Positions 30,886-40,551 are shown, numbered from the stretch's first letter. The stretch: DNA of 64,000 bases from Pseudomonas fluorescens NCIMB 11764 (GCF_000293885.2 NZ_CP010945.1:248001-312000), one strand, 5' to 3'. Translations and numbers: made by a program. Notes: generated by a model from the letters alone, not told the origin.

Positions 30886-31482
30886 TCAGGCAAACAACTC
30901 ACCCTGCAACTCATCCAGCAGTGCCTGGATCGCATCCAGTCGCTGCTGCGGATCGTCGAGTTGCAGCAGGTCGATTTTGTCCAATTCGGCAAACGGCAAC
31001 AGGTACGCCAACTGATTGGCCAGCGATTGTTGCCCGGTCGCCTCGGTGCCCATGTTCAAGGCTTCGACCATCGGGTGTTCGGCCAGGGCCTTGAGCAGTG
31101 CAACCAGGTCGGCGTCCTCATCCTGCAACGGTTGCTCGGGCTCGTCTTCCAGCCACTCGACCTCGGCGACCGTCAACTGATCGCGCTGGACCTCGGTGCG
31201 CAACACGTGAAAACGCCGTCCGCCCTGCACCCGAATGCCCAGCAAGCCGTTGTCCTGCTGTTTGAAGTCGGTAATCAGTGCTTCACAGCCGACCAGCGCA
31301 TAGCCCGCGGGAGCGATGCCGACTTCTTCGCCATCAAGAATGCACACCACGCCGAAACCGCCGCCCTGTTTCATGCAGCGGCTGATCATGTCCAGGTAGC
31401 GCGCCTCGAAGATCTGCAAGTCGAGGATGCAGCCAGGAAACAGCACCGTGTTCAGCGGGAAAAGCGGCAAGCTCATAGACAT
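30886..31482 (-). CDS. LON N-terminal (substrate-binding) domain protein
   Basis: A 198-residue cytosolic protein made almost only of the LON substrate-binding domain: MSMSLPLFPLNTVLFPGCILDLQIFEARYLDMI at the start, then GVVCILDG and GCEALITDF. The ATPase and protease domains of Lon are absent. Such stand-alone proteins are widespread, and the function is not established. lrgB and lrgA lie upstream on the same strand, 4 bp away from its start, so all three may be cotranscribed. Confidence 0.88.
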   Translation of the reverse strand: MSMSLPLFPLNTVLFPGCILDLQIFEARYLDMISRCMKQGGGFGVVCILDGEEVGIAPAGYALVGCEALITDFKQQDNGLLGIRVQGGRRFHVLRTEVQRDQLTVAEVEWLEDEPEQPLQDEDADLVALLKALAEHPMVEALNMGTEATGQQSLANQLAYLLPFAELDKIDLLQLDDPQQRLDAIQALLDELQGELFA

Positions 31483-31486
31483 TTCC

Positions 31487-32203
31487 TTACACCACCATCG
31501 ACACTGCCAACGGCAGGAACACCGCCGTGGCCACGCCCATCAGACTCATTGCCAGCGCCGCGAAGGCGCCGCATTCTTCACTTTCCTGCATGGCCACCGC
31601 GGTGCCGACCGCATGGGCAGTCATGCCCAGCGCCATGCCGCGCGCCTCGGGGCTGTGGACGCCGAGCCGATTCAGCAGGCTCGGCCCAAAGATCGCCCCG
31701 ATCACGCCGGTGATCAACACAAACACCGCCGCCAGCGCCGCGACGCCGCCAATCTGCTCGGCCACCAGCATGGCGATCGGCGAGGTCACCGACTTCGGCG
31801 CCATGGTCATCAGGATCATGTGTTCGGCACCGAACGACCAGCCCAGCAACACGCCCATGCCGGTGGCGACGACACCGCCTATCACCAGCGTAGTAAATAT
31901 CGGCCAGAACAACTGCCGGATCCGCCGCAGATTGAGGTAAAGCGGTACAGCCAGCGCGACGGTGGCGGGGCCGAGCAAAATGCTGAGGATCTCGGTGCTC
32001 TTGCGGTACTCGGCGTACGTCAGGCCGCAGCCCACCAAAACGCCAATCACCAGCAACATGGAGACCAGCACGGGCTGCAGAAAGATCCAGCGGGTTTTCT
32101 CGAACGCCGCCAACACCAGTTGATAAGCGCCGAGGGTAATGCCGATGCCGAACAACGGATGATGAATCACCGACGTCCAGGCGCCTTGCCAGTCCAGGAT
32201 CAT
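31487..32203 (-). CDS. lrgB: LrgB/CidB family membrane protein
   Basis: A 238-residue protein with about seven membrane helices. Typical LrgB segments are LFGIGITLGAYQL, PATVALAVPLYLNL, PKSVTSPIAMLVAEQIGG and the C-terminal MTAHAVGTAVAMQESEECGAFAALAM. LrgAB-type proteins are holin/antiholin-like and linked to murein hydrolase control and pyruvate or glycolate transport in other bacteria. Its start overlaps the lrgA stop by 4 bp (ATGA), showing coupling. Confidence 0.92.
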   Translation of the reverse strand: MILDWQGAWTSVIHHPLFGIGITLGAYQLVLAAFEKTRWIFLQPVLVSMLLVIGVLVGCGLTYAEYRKSTEILSILLGPATVALAVPLYLNLRRIRQLFWPIFTTLVIGGVVATGMGVLLGWSFGAEHMILMTMAPKSVTSPIAMLVAEQIGGVAALAAVFVLITGVIGAIFGPSLLNRLGVHSPEARGMALGMTAHAVGTAVAMQESEECGAFAALAMSLMGVATAVFLPLAVSMVV

Positions 32204-32562
32204 TGCGAGTCCTCGCGGTGCGCGTGACGCTTGACCATGCGCTGCATCAGCACACCGGCGAAGGCCATGGACAACAGCAGCGACAACACCAGCGCACCGA
32301 CAATGGCCCAGAAGTCCGCGGCAATGTCCTTGGCGTACACCATCACGCCCACAGCCGGTGGCACCAGCAGCAACGGCAGGTAACGCAGCAGGCTGCTCGC
32401 GGCCAGGTTGAGCGGTTCGCCCACCTGCCCACGACAGATCAGGTACACCAGCAGAAGCAGCAGGCCGATAATCGGCCCCGGCAGCACCGGCAATAACAAA
32501 TGGTTGATGGCTGTGCCCAGCAATTGGAACAACACCAGCCAGGTCAGGCCACGTAACAACAT
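32200..32562 (-). CDS. lrgA: LrgA/CidA family membrane protein
   Basis: A 120-residue holin-like protein with four predicted membrane helices. Family motifs are PVLPGPIIGLLLLL, and LLLVPPAVGVMVY. It ends in a basic charged tail (RMVKRHAHREDSQ). It pairs with LrgB immediately downstream. Whether it serves programmed lysis or small-acid transport cannot be told from sequence. Confidence 0.9.
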   Translation of the reverse strand: MLLRGLTWLVLFQLLGTAINHLLLPVLPGPIIGLLLLLVYLICRGQVGEPLNLAASSLLRYLPLLLVPPAVGVMVYAKDIAADFWAIVGALVLSLLLSMAFAGVLMQRMVKRHAHREDSQ

Positions 32563-32744
32563 CCGTCCTCTCCCCGAAAAATCGCGCCCGGCATTATAAG
32601 CATGCCAACGCTATGGACCGGCATTCGCCAAAAGCATGGTCGGTTGACCGGAGCAATTCGCCATGTTGATCTAAAGTGGTAATCCGGGAGGTCAAATCCC
32701 CCCACCTCAAAACTATAAAACCGATGAACCCAAGGAGAGTCTCA

Positions 32745-33200
32745 ATGCCCTATGTTCCCGTTGCAGAGCTCAAAGATTATGTCGGCAAGGAACTTGGACG
32801 TTCCGAATGGCTCACCATCGATCAGGAGCGCATCAACCTGTTCGCCGAAGCCACAGGGGACTATCAGTTCATCCATGTCGACCCGGTCAAAGCCGCGCAA
32901 ACGCCATTTGGCAGCACCATTGCACACGGTTTCCTGTCGCTATCGCTGATCCCCAAACTGATGGAAGACATCCTCATCCTGCCCGAAGGCTTGAAGATGG
33001 TGGTCAATTACGGCCTGGACAGCGTGCGGTTCATTCAGCCGGTCAAGGTCAACTCGAAAGTGCGGCTCAAGGTCGACCTGACCGAAGTCACCGAGAAGAA
33101 ACCCGGCCAATGGCTGCTCAAAGCCACCGCCACGCTCGAGATCGAAGGTTCGGAAAAACCGGCCTACATCGCCGAGCCATTGTCACTCTGCTTCGTGTAA
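32745..33200 (+). CDS. MaoC-like (R)-specific enoyl-CoA hydratase domain protein
   Basis: A 151-residue hot-dog protein. The ATG at 32745 has AAGGAGAG at 32732-32739. The hydratase 2 signature is ATGDYQFIHVDPVKA, containing the Asp/His catalytic pair, followed by FGSTIAHGFLSLSLIP. Proteins of this type hydrate trans-2-enoyl-CoA or act in short-chain acyl metabolism. The substrate is not known. It is divergent from lrgA. Confidence 0.92.
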   Translation: MPYVPVAELKDYVGKELGRSEWLTIDQERINLFAEATGDYQFIHVDPVKAAQTPFGSTIAHGFLSLSLIPKLMEDILILPEGLKMVVNYGLDSVRFIQPVKVNSKVRLKVDLTEVTEKKPGQWLLKATATLEIEGSEKPAYIAEPLSLCFV

Positions 33201-33302
33201 ACCCTCCCGGATGCGAAGCAGCTCACGCTGTTTCGCGACCTCTCTCTATTTAAGGTCATAGAGCTGCGGCATACTCGGTCGCCTAATTGCCCGGATCCCG
33301 CT

Positions 33303-35021
33303 ATGCGCTCACTTGCACTCATTGCCTTGACCCTGATGCTCACCGCTTGCGGCGACGGCGAATCGCTGTTGCCGCCCGATGCGCGCCTGCCGGATGGCGG
33401 ACGCTATCGCGGCGACCTGGTCAACGGATTGCTGCAAGGCCAGGGTCGCGTCGACTACCCGAACGGCAGCTGGTACGCCGGCAGTTTCGACAAGGGTCAA
33501 TGGCATGGCCCGGGCGAATGGCACGGCAGCAACGGCGAAGTGTATCGCGGTAATTTCAACCTCGGGCTGTTCGACGGCCAGGGCACCCTGACCACCAGCG
33601 GCAGCAGCTACACCGGCGGTTTCAAGGCGGGTCGGCGCGAAGGCGAAGGCACCCTCAAAGAAAACGGCATGACCTACCGCGGCGAGTTCAAGGCCGATCA
33701 ATATTCAGGGCTCGGCCGTCTGGAGCTCGATGACGGCAGCTCGTATCAAGGCCAGTTCGCCCATGGCAAGCCCAACGGCGAAGGCCAGCGCGGTGACGCC
33801 AGCGGCAATCAGTTCACCGGACATTTCAAGGACGGTCAGCTGGAAGGCAACGGGACTTTCAACAGCGCCGAAGGCGACATCTACGTCGGCGGCTTCAAGA
33901 ACAACCAACTGCACGGCAAGGGCCGCTACGAGAATGCCGACGGCGATGTCTGGCTGGGCCAATTCAAGGAAGGTTCGCTGAACGGCAAGGGCGAGTTGAT
34001 CGGTGCCGACGGTAGCCACTACATCGGCCAGTTCAGCGACTGGCGCTTCACTGGCCAGGGCCGGCTGAACCTGCCCGACGGCAGTTTCTACATCGGTCAG
34101 TTCGACGGCGACAGTTATCAAGGTCATGGCACGCTGGTGTTGACCGATGGCACCGTACAGAGCGGCACCTGGGTCAATGGCCAGCGAGTGCGCGATGCCG
34201 ATGGCAAGCTGCTGCCCGACAGCCTCGAGCTTGGCCTGCTGGCTCAGGGGCGCTTGCTCGAAGATGCGCTGGCCAATGTGCCGGCCTCGACCCCGGCGAT
34301 CGAGTTGTACACCCTGACGCTGGGCGGTGACGGCAAGCAGAGCGTGTTCCTGCGCGAATCCGATTATGTCAGCAATATGCTGACCAGCCGCTTCGGTGCG
34401 TTTGGCCAGATTCGCCTGGTGAACCACCGCGACCATCTCGTCGATCGGCCGATGGCCACCCGGGAAAACCTGCGCCGCGCCGCGCTGACGCTGGCCGAAC
34501 GCAGCGGTCCGGAAGACTTGATCTTCATCTACCTGACCAGCCACGGCACCAGCGAACACGAACTCGTACTCGATCAGCCGCGCATGGAACTGTCCGACCT
34601 GCCGGCGGACGAACTCGCTGCCGTGCTCGCACCGCTGAAAAACCGCGACAAGATCATTGTGATTTCGTCTTGCTACTCCGGTGGTTTCATCCCCGCCCTC
34701 AAGGACGAACGCACGCTGATCATGGCGGCCGCGCGGGCCGACCGTGTGTCCTTCGGTTGCACGGAAGAAGCCAACTTCACTTACTTCGGCGATGCGCTGT
34801 TCGCCCAGGCCCTGAATCAGACCGACGACCTGGAACAAGCCTTCAAGCTGGCCAGGGCCACCGTGGCCGAGCGGGAACTGGCGGACAGCTTCGAAGCCTC
34901 TGAACCGCAGATCTGGGCACCGAAAACCGTACTCTCCCACTGGCAGCTGTTACGCAAACAGCAGGCACGAAAAGCGCTACAAAGTGTCTCTATCAGCAAC
35001 AAGGATGCAAAGAGCAACTAA
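33303..35021 (+). CDS. MORN-repeat lipoprotein with C-terminal caspase-like C13 peptidase domain
   Basis: A 572-residue protein. The signal ends in lipobox LTAC with lipidated C16; the next residues are Gly-Asp-Gly, so Asp is not at +2 and outer-membrane sorting is likely. About eleven MORN-type repeats of 22-23 residues run from about 33 to 295 (pattern YxGxFxxGxxxGxGxL). After a linker, residues 330-530 form a C13/caspase-like domain with the His-Cys dyad H414 (LTSHGTSEHEL) and C457 (VISSCYSGGFIPAL). It would be a periplasm-facing cysteine peptidase on a repeat scaffold. The substrate is unknown. Confidence 0.88.
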   Translation: MRSLALIALTLMLTACGDGESLLPPDARLPDGGRYRGDLVNGLLQGQGRVDYPNGSWYAGSFDKGQWHGPGEWHGSNGEVYRGNFNLGLFDGQGTLTTSGSSYTGGFKAGRREGEGTLKENGMTYRGEFKADQYSGLGRLELDDGSSYQGQFAHGKPNGEGQRGDASGNQFTGHFKDGQLEGNGTFNSAEGDIYVGGFKNNQLHGKGRYENADGDVWLGQFKEGSLNGKGELIGADGSHYIGQFSDWRFTGQGRLNLPDGSFYIGQFDGDSYQGHGTLVLTDGTVQSGTWVNGQRVRDADGKLLPDSLELGLLAQGRLLEDALANVPASTPAIELYTLTLGGDGKQSVFLRESDYVSNMLTSRFGAFGQIRLVNHRDHLVDRPMATRENLRRAALTLAERSGPEDLIFIYLTSHGTSEHELVLDQPRMELSDLPADELAAVLAPLKNRDKIIVISSCYSGGFIPALKDERTLIMAAARADRVSFGCTEEANFTYFGDALFAQALNQTDDLEQAFKLARATVAERELADSFEASEPQIWAPKTVLSHWQLLRKQQARKALQSVSISNKDAKSN

Positions 35022-35048
35022 GCTGATCAGTATCAAGGGGGAAACACT

Positions 35049-35690
35049 ATGTACTTGACGCCTCAGCATGTATTGCTTGCCGGAGCTACCGGCCTGACCG
35101 GTGAACACTTGCTTGATCGCCTGCTCAACGAGCCTACGATCACGCGCGTATTGGCCCCCTCGCGCCGGCCGTTGGCCAAGCACCCCCACCTGGAAAACCC
35201 GGTCGGCGACCCGGCGGAATTCCTGCCGCAACTGAACGGACGCGTCGACATCGCCTACTGCTGTCTTGGCACCACGATCAAACAGGCTGGCTCGGAAGAG
35301 GCGTTTCGCGCGGTCGATCTCGATATGGTGGTGGCTTTCGCCAAACGGGCGCGGGAAATGGGCGCGCGGCACTTGATCGTGATCAGCGCCCTGGGGGCCG
35401 ATCGCAGATCCTCGATTTTCTACAACCGGGTTAAGGGCGAGATGGAATACGCATTGCGCGCGCAAAACTGGCCGCAACTGACCATTTGCCGACCTTCGGT
35501 GTTGCTGGGCGATCGTATCGAGCCACGGCCGGCCGAGCTGTTCGCCGGTCCGTTGTCCCGCCTGATCCCGGGCAAATACCACGGCATCGAAGCCTGCCAA
35601 CTGGCTCGCGCGATGTGGCGGCTGGCACTGGAGGAGCAGGATGGGGTGCGGATTGTCGAGTCGGATGAGTTGCGCAAGCTCGGCAAGTAA
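35049..35690 (+). CDS. NAD(P)-binding SDR-like oxidoreductase
   Basis: A 213-residue atypical short-chain dehydrogenase related to HTATIP2/TIP30-like and YbjT-like proteins. The N-terminal Rossmann motif is [18 protein letters not shown]. The later [16 protein letters not shown] supplies the usual Tyr and Lys. [17 protein letters not shown] and [15 protein letters not shown] segments follow. No reaction can be assigned. It starts 27 bp after the MORN/C13 gene and may be cotranscribed with it. Confidence 0.85.
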   Translation: MYLTPQHVLLAGATGLTGEHLLDRLLNEPTITRVLAPSRRPLAKHPHLENPVGDPAEFLPQLNGRVDIAYCCLGTTIKQAGSEEAFRAVDLDMVVAFAKRAREMGARHLIVISALGADRRSSIFYNRVKGEMEYALRAQNWPQLTICRPSVLLGDRIEPRPAELFAGPLSRLIPGKYHGIEACQLARAMWRLALEEQDGVRIVESDELRKLGK

Positions 35691-35700
35691 CCCGCGAACC

Positions 35701-35793
35701 TGTGGCGAGGGAGCTTGCTCCCGTTGGACTGCGCAGCAGTCCCGATTTATGGGGCCGCTTCGCAGCCCAACGGGAGCAAGCTCCCTCGCCACA
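35701..35793. repeat. REP doublet, class A
   Basis: Inverted arms GGCGAGGGAGCTTGCTCCCG and its complement flank a short spacer. It lies between the convergent SDR and YceK-like genes. Confidence 0.85.
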
Positions 35794-35810
35794 AAAAGCC
35801 TCGCTTACTC

Positions 35811-36095
35811 CTACAACCCGCCGGTCGCCTGAAAACTCACGCCGATCACCGTCAACACCGACAACGGCAACAGCAACGTATCCAGCAAAGCACTGGCCGG
35901 CAGATCAATACCAGGATAGCTCGGTGCTTCTGCCCCAAAACGATCCATCGCGCAGCAACCGCCATTCATGGCGTACAAATCCAGTCGCGTTCCCGCATAC
36001 ACCACCGGAGCCCCCGGCTTGGCAGCATCCAGCGTGCGCACCGTGGCACAGCCCGCCAGTTGCAGCGCCAGCACAACCATCAGCAGCTTATTCAT
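35811..36095 (-). CDS. YceK/YidQ-like lipoprotein (DUF1375)
   Basis: A 94-residue lipoprotein: [16 protein letters not shown] with the lipobox LAGC at 13-16, then [12 protein letters not shown] and a C-terminal hydrophobic segment ([17 protein letters not shown]). This matches the small YceK family of unknown function. Its ATG lies inside the ubiX end (8-bp overlap), suggesting coupling with mpl-ubiX. Confidence 0.82.
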   Translation of the reverse strand: MNKLLMVVLALQLAGCATVRTLDAAKPGAPVVYAGTRLDLYAMNGGCCAMDRFGAEAPSYPGIDLPASALLDTLLLPLSVLTVIGVSFQATGGL

Positions 36096-36720
36096 CGCTG
36101 GTCAGATGGTGTTCGCCCCAACGTGGCAGCATGTCTTGCGGGATGTTCAGCAGGTTGAGAATCCGTGCCACGACGAAGTCGATCAGGTCATCGATGGTTT
36201 GTGGCTGATGATAGAAGCCCGGCGACGCGGGCAAGATCGTCACACCCATGTTCGACAACTTGAGCATGTGCTCCAGATGAATACTCGAATACGGCGCTTC
36301 GCGCGGCACCAGGATCAGCTGGCGACGCTCTTTCAGTGTGACGTCAGCGGCCCGTTCGATCAGGTTGTTACAAGCACCGGTCGCGATAGCCGACAGCGTG
36401 CCGGTCGAACACGGCACCACCACCATCGCCGACGGCGCGCCGGAGCCCGAGGCCACCGGCGACATCCAGTCCTCCTTGCCGTACACCCGAATCTGCCCCG
36501 CGGCAGCGCCGGTGTATTCGGTGAGAAAGGCCTGCATCATCTGGGTTTTCGGCGGCAACGTAACGTCGGTTTCGGTGGCCATCACCAGCTGCGCAGCCTT
36601 GGAGATCAGGAAGTGCACCTCGCGATCTTCGCGAATCAGGCAGTCCAGCAGGCGCAAGCCGTACTGGGCGCCCGAAGCGCCGGTCATCGCCAGCGTGATG
36701 CGTTCCGGGCCATTGTTCAT
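36088..36720 (-). CDS. ubiX: Flavin prenyltransferase UbiX
   Basis: Makes prenylated FMN, the cofactor of UbiD decarboxylases in ubiquinone synthesis. It has 210 residues from the ATG at 36720. The flavoprotein N-terminus is [53 protein letters not shown] and [18 protein letters not shown] form the active site. The ATG overlaps the mpl stop as ATGA. ubiD is not in the window. Confidence 0.96.
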   Translation of the reverse strand: MNNGPERITLAMTGASGAQYGLRLLDCLIREDREVHFLISKAAQLVMATETDVTLPPKTQMMQAFLTEYTGAAAGQIRVYGKEDWMSPVASGSGAPSAMVVVPCSTGTLSAIATGACNNLIERAADVTLKERRQLILVPREAPYSSIHLEHMLKLSNMGVTILPASPGFYHQPQTIDDLIDFVVARILNLLNIPQDMLPRWGEHHLTSDE

Positions 36721-38066
36721 TTGAGCGCCTCGGCCAGTTTGCCGTGCAGGCCGCCGAAGCCGCCGTTGCTCATGATCACCACGTGAGTGCCGGGTTGAGC
36801 CTGGCTTTTCACGCGCTCGATAATGCCTTCCAGAGAATCGCTGACAATCGACGGCACCGTGCACAGCGCCGCGGTAGCGCTCAGGTCCCAGCCGAGGTTG
36901 GCCGGTGCGTACCAAATCACTTGATCGGCATCGACCACGCTTTCCGGCAAGCCATCACGGTGAGCGCCGAGCTTCATGGAATTGGAGCGCGGCTCGATGA
37001 TGGCGATCAATGGCGCGTCGCCAATGCGTTTACGCAGACCGTCGAGGGTCGTGGCGATGGCAGTCGGGTGGTGAGCGAAGTCGTCGTAGATGGTGATGCC
37101 ACGGACTTCGGCGACTTTTTCCATCCGGCGCTTCACGCTTTTGAACGCGCTCAACGCAGCGATGCCCATGGACGGCACGACACCGACATGCCGCGCCGCC
37201 GCCAAGGTGGCCAAGGCGTTGGCGACGTTGTGTTGACCGGTCATGTCCCACTCGACCACGCCTTGAGCGACGCCTTCGAACATCACTTCGAATGTCGAAC
37301 CGTCTTCACTCAGCAGTTTGACCTGCCACTGACCACCAGCGCCGGTGGTTTGCACCGGGGTCCAGCAGCCCATCTCGATCACACGCAGCAAGGCCGGTTC
37401 GGTGGTCGGGTGGATCACCAGGCCTTCACTCGGGATAGTCCGCACCAAATGGTGGAACTGTCGCTCGATAGCCGCCAGATCAGGGAAGATGTCGGCGTGA
37501 TCGAACTCCAGGTTGTTCAGAATCGCCGTACGGGGGCGGTAGTGAACAAACTTGGAGCGCTTGTCGAAAAATGCACTGTCGTATTCGTCGGCTTCGATCA
37601 CGAAGAACGGCGTGCCGCCCAGACGCGCCGACACCGAGAAATTCTGCGGCACGCCGCCAATCAGGAAACCGGGGCTCATGCCCGCGTGCTCCAGCACCCA
37701 GGCGAGCATGCTGCTGGTGGTGGTTTTGCCATGCGTGCCGGCGACGGCCAGCACCCAGCGACCTTGCAACACGTGATCGGCCAGCCACTGCGGGCCGGAG
37801 ACATACGGCAAGCCCTTATTCAGGACGTATTCGACCGCCGGATTGCCGCGGGACATGGCGTTGCCGATGACCACCAGATCCGGGGCCGGATCGAGTTGCG
37901 CCGGGTCGTAGCCCTGGGTCAACTGAATGCCCTGAGCCTCAAGTTGAGTGCTCATCGGCGGATAGACGTTGGCATCGGAGCCGGTCACATGATGGCCCAG
38001 CTCTTTGGCCAGAACCGCCATCGAACCCATGAAAGTGCCGCAGATACCAAGAATATGAATGTGCAT
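36717..38066 (-). CDS. mpl: UDP-MurNAc:L-alanyl-gamma-D-glutamyl-meso-DAP ligase
   Basis: A Mur-ligase that reattaches the recycled tripeptide to UDP-MurNAc. It has 449 residues. The N-terminus is [25 protein letters not shown]. The ATP-binding loop is [17 protein letters not shown]. The central [19 protein letters not shown] is typical of Mpl. It completes a recycling set with ldcA at 15918. It overlaps ubiX by 4 bp. Confidence 0.97.
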   Translation of the reverse strand: MHIHILGICGTFMGSMAVLAKELGHHVTGSDANVYPPMSTQLEAQGIQLTQGYDPAQLDPAPDLVVIGNAMSRGNPAVEYVLNKGLPYVSGPQWLADHVLQGRWVLAVAGTHGKTTTSSMLAWVLEHAGMSPGFLIGGVPQNFSVSARLGGTPFFVIEADEYDSAFFDKRSKFVHYRPRTAILNNLEFDHADIFPDLAAIERQFHHLVRTIPSEGLVIHPTTEPALLRVIEMGCWTPVQTTGAGGQWQVKLLSEDGSTFEVMFEGVAQGVVEWDMTGQHNVANALATLAAARHVGVVPSMGIAALSAFKSVKRRMEKVAEVRGITIYDDFAHHPTAIATTLDGLRKRIGDAPLIAIIEPRSNSMKLGAHRDGLPESVVDADQVIWYAPANLGWDLSATAALCTVPSIVSDSLEGIIERVKSQAQPGTHVVIMSNGGFGGLHGKLAEALK

Positions 38067-38148
38067 TAGTCGACCTCGTAAAACATGGCCGCAGGTTAGC
38101 TTAGAGAGGCAGAAATCGCACTCTTTAGCTGAGACTTGCCACCACCAC

Positions 38149-38261
38149 TGTGGCGAGGGAGCTTGCTCCCGCGGGGGCGTGCAGCGGCCCCCACCTGCGC
38201 TCGCGATTACTCTGGCTTATTGCATTCCTTGATTGCGACGGGAGCGAGCTCCCTCGCCACA
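38149..38261. repeat. REP doublet, class A
   Basis: Inverted arms GGCGAGGGAGCTTGCTCCCG (from 38151) and CGGGAGCGAGCTCCCTCGCC (to 38258). It occupies most of the gap between mpl and the sigma-54 regulator. Confidence 0.85.
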
Positions 38262-38269
38262 AAAGCGGT

Positions 38270-40183
38270 TTACCGGGCAATCCCGTGCTTGCGCAGTTTT
38301 CGGTAAAGGGTATTGCGGCTGACACCAAGCTGTTCGGCGGTATGCGTCATATGCCAGCGCGTCTGTTCCAGCACATTCAACAACGCCAGCCGCTCGGCAT
38401 CGTCCAAGGGGTGTTCGGAAGGCTGGTCAACGGCAACCACCGGCATCGGTCGCGCCTGACGAATCATCACCGGCAAATCCTCCAGCCCGATCCGCCCGCC
38501 GTCGCACAACGCTGCCAACGTGCGCAGCACATTGCGCAACTGCCGCACATTTCCGGGCCAGGCAAAACCCAGCAACGCCTGGCGTGCCGGCTCATCAATC
38601 AGCACCGTCTCCCCGCCCGCCTCTTGCGCCAGCAGAAAATCGAGCAACTGGGATTTGTCACTGCGCTCGCGCAACGCCGGCAGTGCGATCTCCAGACCGT
38701 TGAGCCGGTAATACAAATCCTCGCGGAAGCTGCCGTCCTGCACCCGTTCCAGCAAATTACGGTGAGTGGCGCTGATGATCCGGACGTTGACCGACTCCGG
38801 CTCACCGCCAATCGGCACGACTTGCCGGTCTTCGAGCACCCTTAATAGCCGGGTCTGCAATGCCAGGGGCATGTCGCCGATTTCATCCAGAAATAATGTC
38901 CCGCCATCTGCCTGCTGCAACTTGCCGCGCATGCCTTCCTTGCGCGCACCAGTGAAGCTGCCGCCGCGATAACCGAACAGTTCGCTCTCGATCAGGCTTT
39001 CGGGGATGGCCGCGCAATTGAGCGCAACGAAGGCCTTTTGCGCCCGCTGACTGGCCTGATGCACCGCCTTGGCGAAGGCCTCCTTGCCGGAGCCGGTTTC
39101 GCCGTTGATCAGCAGCGGTACGTCCCGTTCGAAGACGCGAAGGGACTTGCGAAAATCTTCCTGCAACCCGACGTCGCCCAAACATATGCCCGACAACCGC
39201 GACGGCTCGCTGATCACCGGAGCAGGCACCACGGGCACCGGAATGCTGCGCGGCTGACCACGCAACACGGCAAACAGACTTCGCCCGTCGCGGGTGCGCA
39301 GCGGCCAACTGGCGCTGGCATTCACACTCGCTCGGCCCAGCAACTCGTCCAGCGAGCAATCGAAAAACGCCTCGACCGGTTTCCCCAGCAGTCCGCCGCG
39401 AACATGGCCCAGCAGGTTGAGCGCACTCTGGTTAACCGCGCAGATCCGCCCTTCCCCGTCGAACGCCAGCAACCCTTCGCTGAACAGCCCGACGGATTCG
39501 GCCTGCAGGTGGAAGCGCAGCAACCACTGATTGTCGAAGTAACGCAGGAAGTAGCAGCTCTCGATCATCTTCGCCGACAGATTGACCAGCGCCATGGTGT
39601 GAAACTGGCTTTGCCGCGAGACGTCGTGACGCGCCGAGGACACGTCGAGCACCGCCAGCAATTCGCCATGCGGGTCGAACACCGGGCTCGCCGAGCAGGT
39701 CAAGCCGGTGTGGCGGCCGCGAAAGTGTTCGTCCTGGTGGATGGTCAGCGATTGGCGTTCCACCAGGCAGGTGCCGATGCCGTTAGTGCCTTCACAGGCT
39801 TCGCTCCAGTCGGCGCCGAGCCAGAGGCCGGCGCGTTCGAAAATCTTCCGCTCGGCGGGCGCAGTCACGCAGTTGAGGATCACCCCGCGCGCATCGGTCA
39901 GCAGCACCGCATGACCGGCGCCGGAGAGTTGCTGATGCAGGCTGCTCATTTCGTTGCCGGCGATGTGCAGCACTTGCTGCAAGCGTTCGCGGCTCTCAAG
40001 GACGCGGCCATGCTCCAGCACCGTCGGCGCCATGGTCAGGGCGGGGTCGAGGTGATAGTCCTCAAGACAGCGCAGCCAGGACCGGGCGATGGACGGGTCG
40101 CTGCCGGGACCGTGCAGGTGGGATTTGCCCTGGGTCACGGTCAGCACTTGCTGGGCATGGCGACTCAAATGGTTGTCGTGCAT
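38270..40183 (-). CDS. Sigma-54-dependent activator of the ethanolamine genes (AcoR/EatR-like)
   Basis: A 637-residue enhancer-binding protein. A GAF domain spans about 60-205 (EACEGTNGIGTCL) and a PAS-like region about 225-310. The AAA+ domain has Walker A GETGSGKE at 361-368 and Walker B TLFLDEIG near 429-436. A Fis-type HTH is at about 595-637 (AEQLGVSRNTLYRKLRK). The sigma-54 contact loop reads GSFTGA at 408-413 instead of GAFTGA. It is divergent from the aldehyde dehydrogenase. The P. aeruginosa gene in this place (PA4021, EatR) controls ethanolamine use. The ligand is inferred, not shown. Confidence 0.9.
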   Translation of the reverse strand: MHDNHLSRHAQQVLTVTQGKSHLHGPGSDPSIARSWLRCLEDYHLDPALTMAPTVLEHGRVLESRERLQQVLHIAGNEMSSLHQQLSGAGHAVLLTDARGVILNCVTAPAERKIFERAGLWLGADWSEACEGTNGIGTCLVERQSLTIHQDEHFRGRHTGLTCSASPVFDPHGELLAVLDVSSARHDVSRQSQFHTMALVNLSAKMIESCYFLRYFDNQWLLRFHLQAESVGLFSEGLLAFDGEGRICAVNQSALNLLGHVRGGLLGKPVEAFFDCSLDELLGRASVNASASWPLRTRDGRSLFAVLRGQPRSIPVPVVPAPVISEPSRLSGICLGDVGLQEDFRKSLRVFERDVPLLINGETGSGKEAFAKAVHQASQRAQKAFVALNCAAIPESLIESELFGYRGGSFTGARKEGMRGKLQQADGGTLFLDEIGDMPLALQTRLLRVLEDRQVVPIGGEPESVNVRIISATHRNLLERVQDGSFREDLYYRLNGLEIALPALRERSDKSQLLDFLLAQEAGGETVLIDEPARQALLGFAWPGNVRQLRNVLRTLAALCDGGRIGLEDLPVMIRQARPMPVVAVDQPSEHPLDDAERLALLNVLEQTRWHMTHTAEQLGVSRNTLYRKLRKHGIAR

Positions 40184-40243
40184 TTCTTATTATTCTCTCC
40201 GAGAGCTGTGCTGAAACCCCACTAAGGAGCCTGGAACACATCC

Positions 40244-40353
40244 TGTGGCGAGGGAGCTTGCTCCCGCTCGAGTGCGAAGCGCTCGCCAAACCTGACCGGC
40301 AGACATATCCGGGGCCGCTTCGCAGCCCAGCGGGAGCAAGCCCCCTCGCCACA
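40244..40353. repeat. REP doublet, class A
   Basis: Inverted arms GGCGAGGGAGCTTGCTCCCG (from 40247) and GGGAGCAAGCCCCCTCGCC (to 40350), in the 449-bp gap between the divergent regulator and aldehyde dehydrogenase genes. It leaves 200 bp on the dehydrogenase side for control elements. Confidence 0.85.
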
Positions 40354-40437
40354 CACGTTATCCGTGTGGCAATTGTGGTCCAGCATCCTCCAGCCATCGA
40401 CCCAATGCAATGCTGGCAAGACCGCCCGGTCACAGGC

Positions 40438-40455
40438 TGTCCCACAAACGGCACA
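40438..40455. promoter_or_regulatory. Candidate upstream activator site
   Basis: TGTCCC-N6-GGCACA is an inverted repeat with 5 of 6 pairs matching, about 100 bp upstream of the -24/-12 element. A related TGTCAC follows at 40459. The position suits an activator of the AcoR type. The match is not strong. Confidence 0.35.
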
Positions 40456-40551
40456 AAGTGTCACGGGCACCGTACCGAAAGCGTCACAGGCGCTGCCCGT
40501 CCGTCCGACAAAAATCGCGCAAAGCCTTGATTTGCCTGACCTGCAGGGCAG

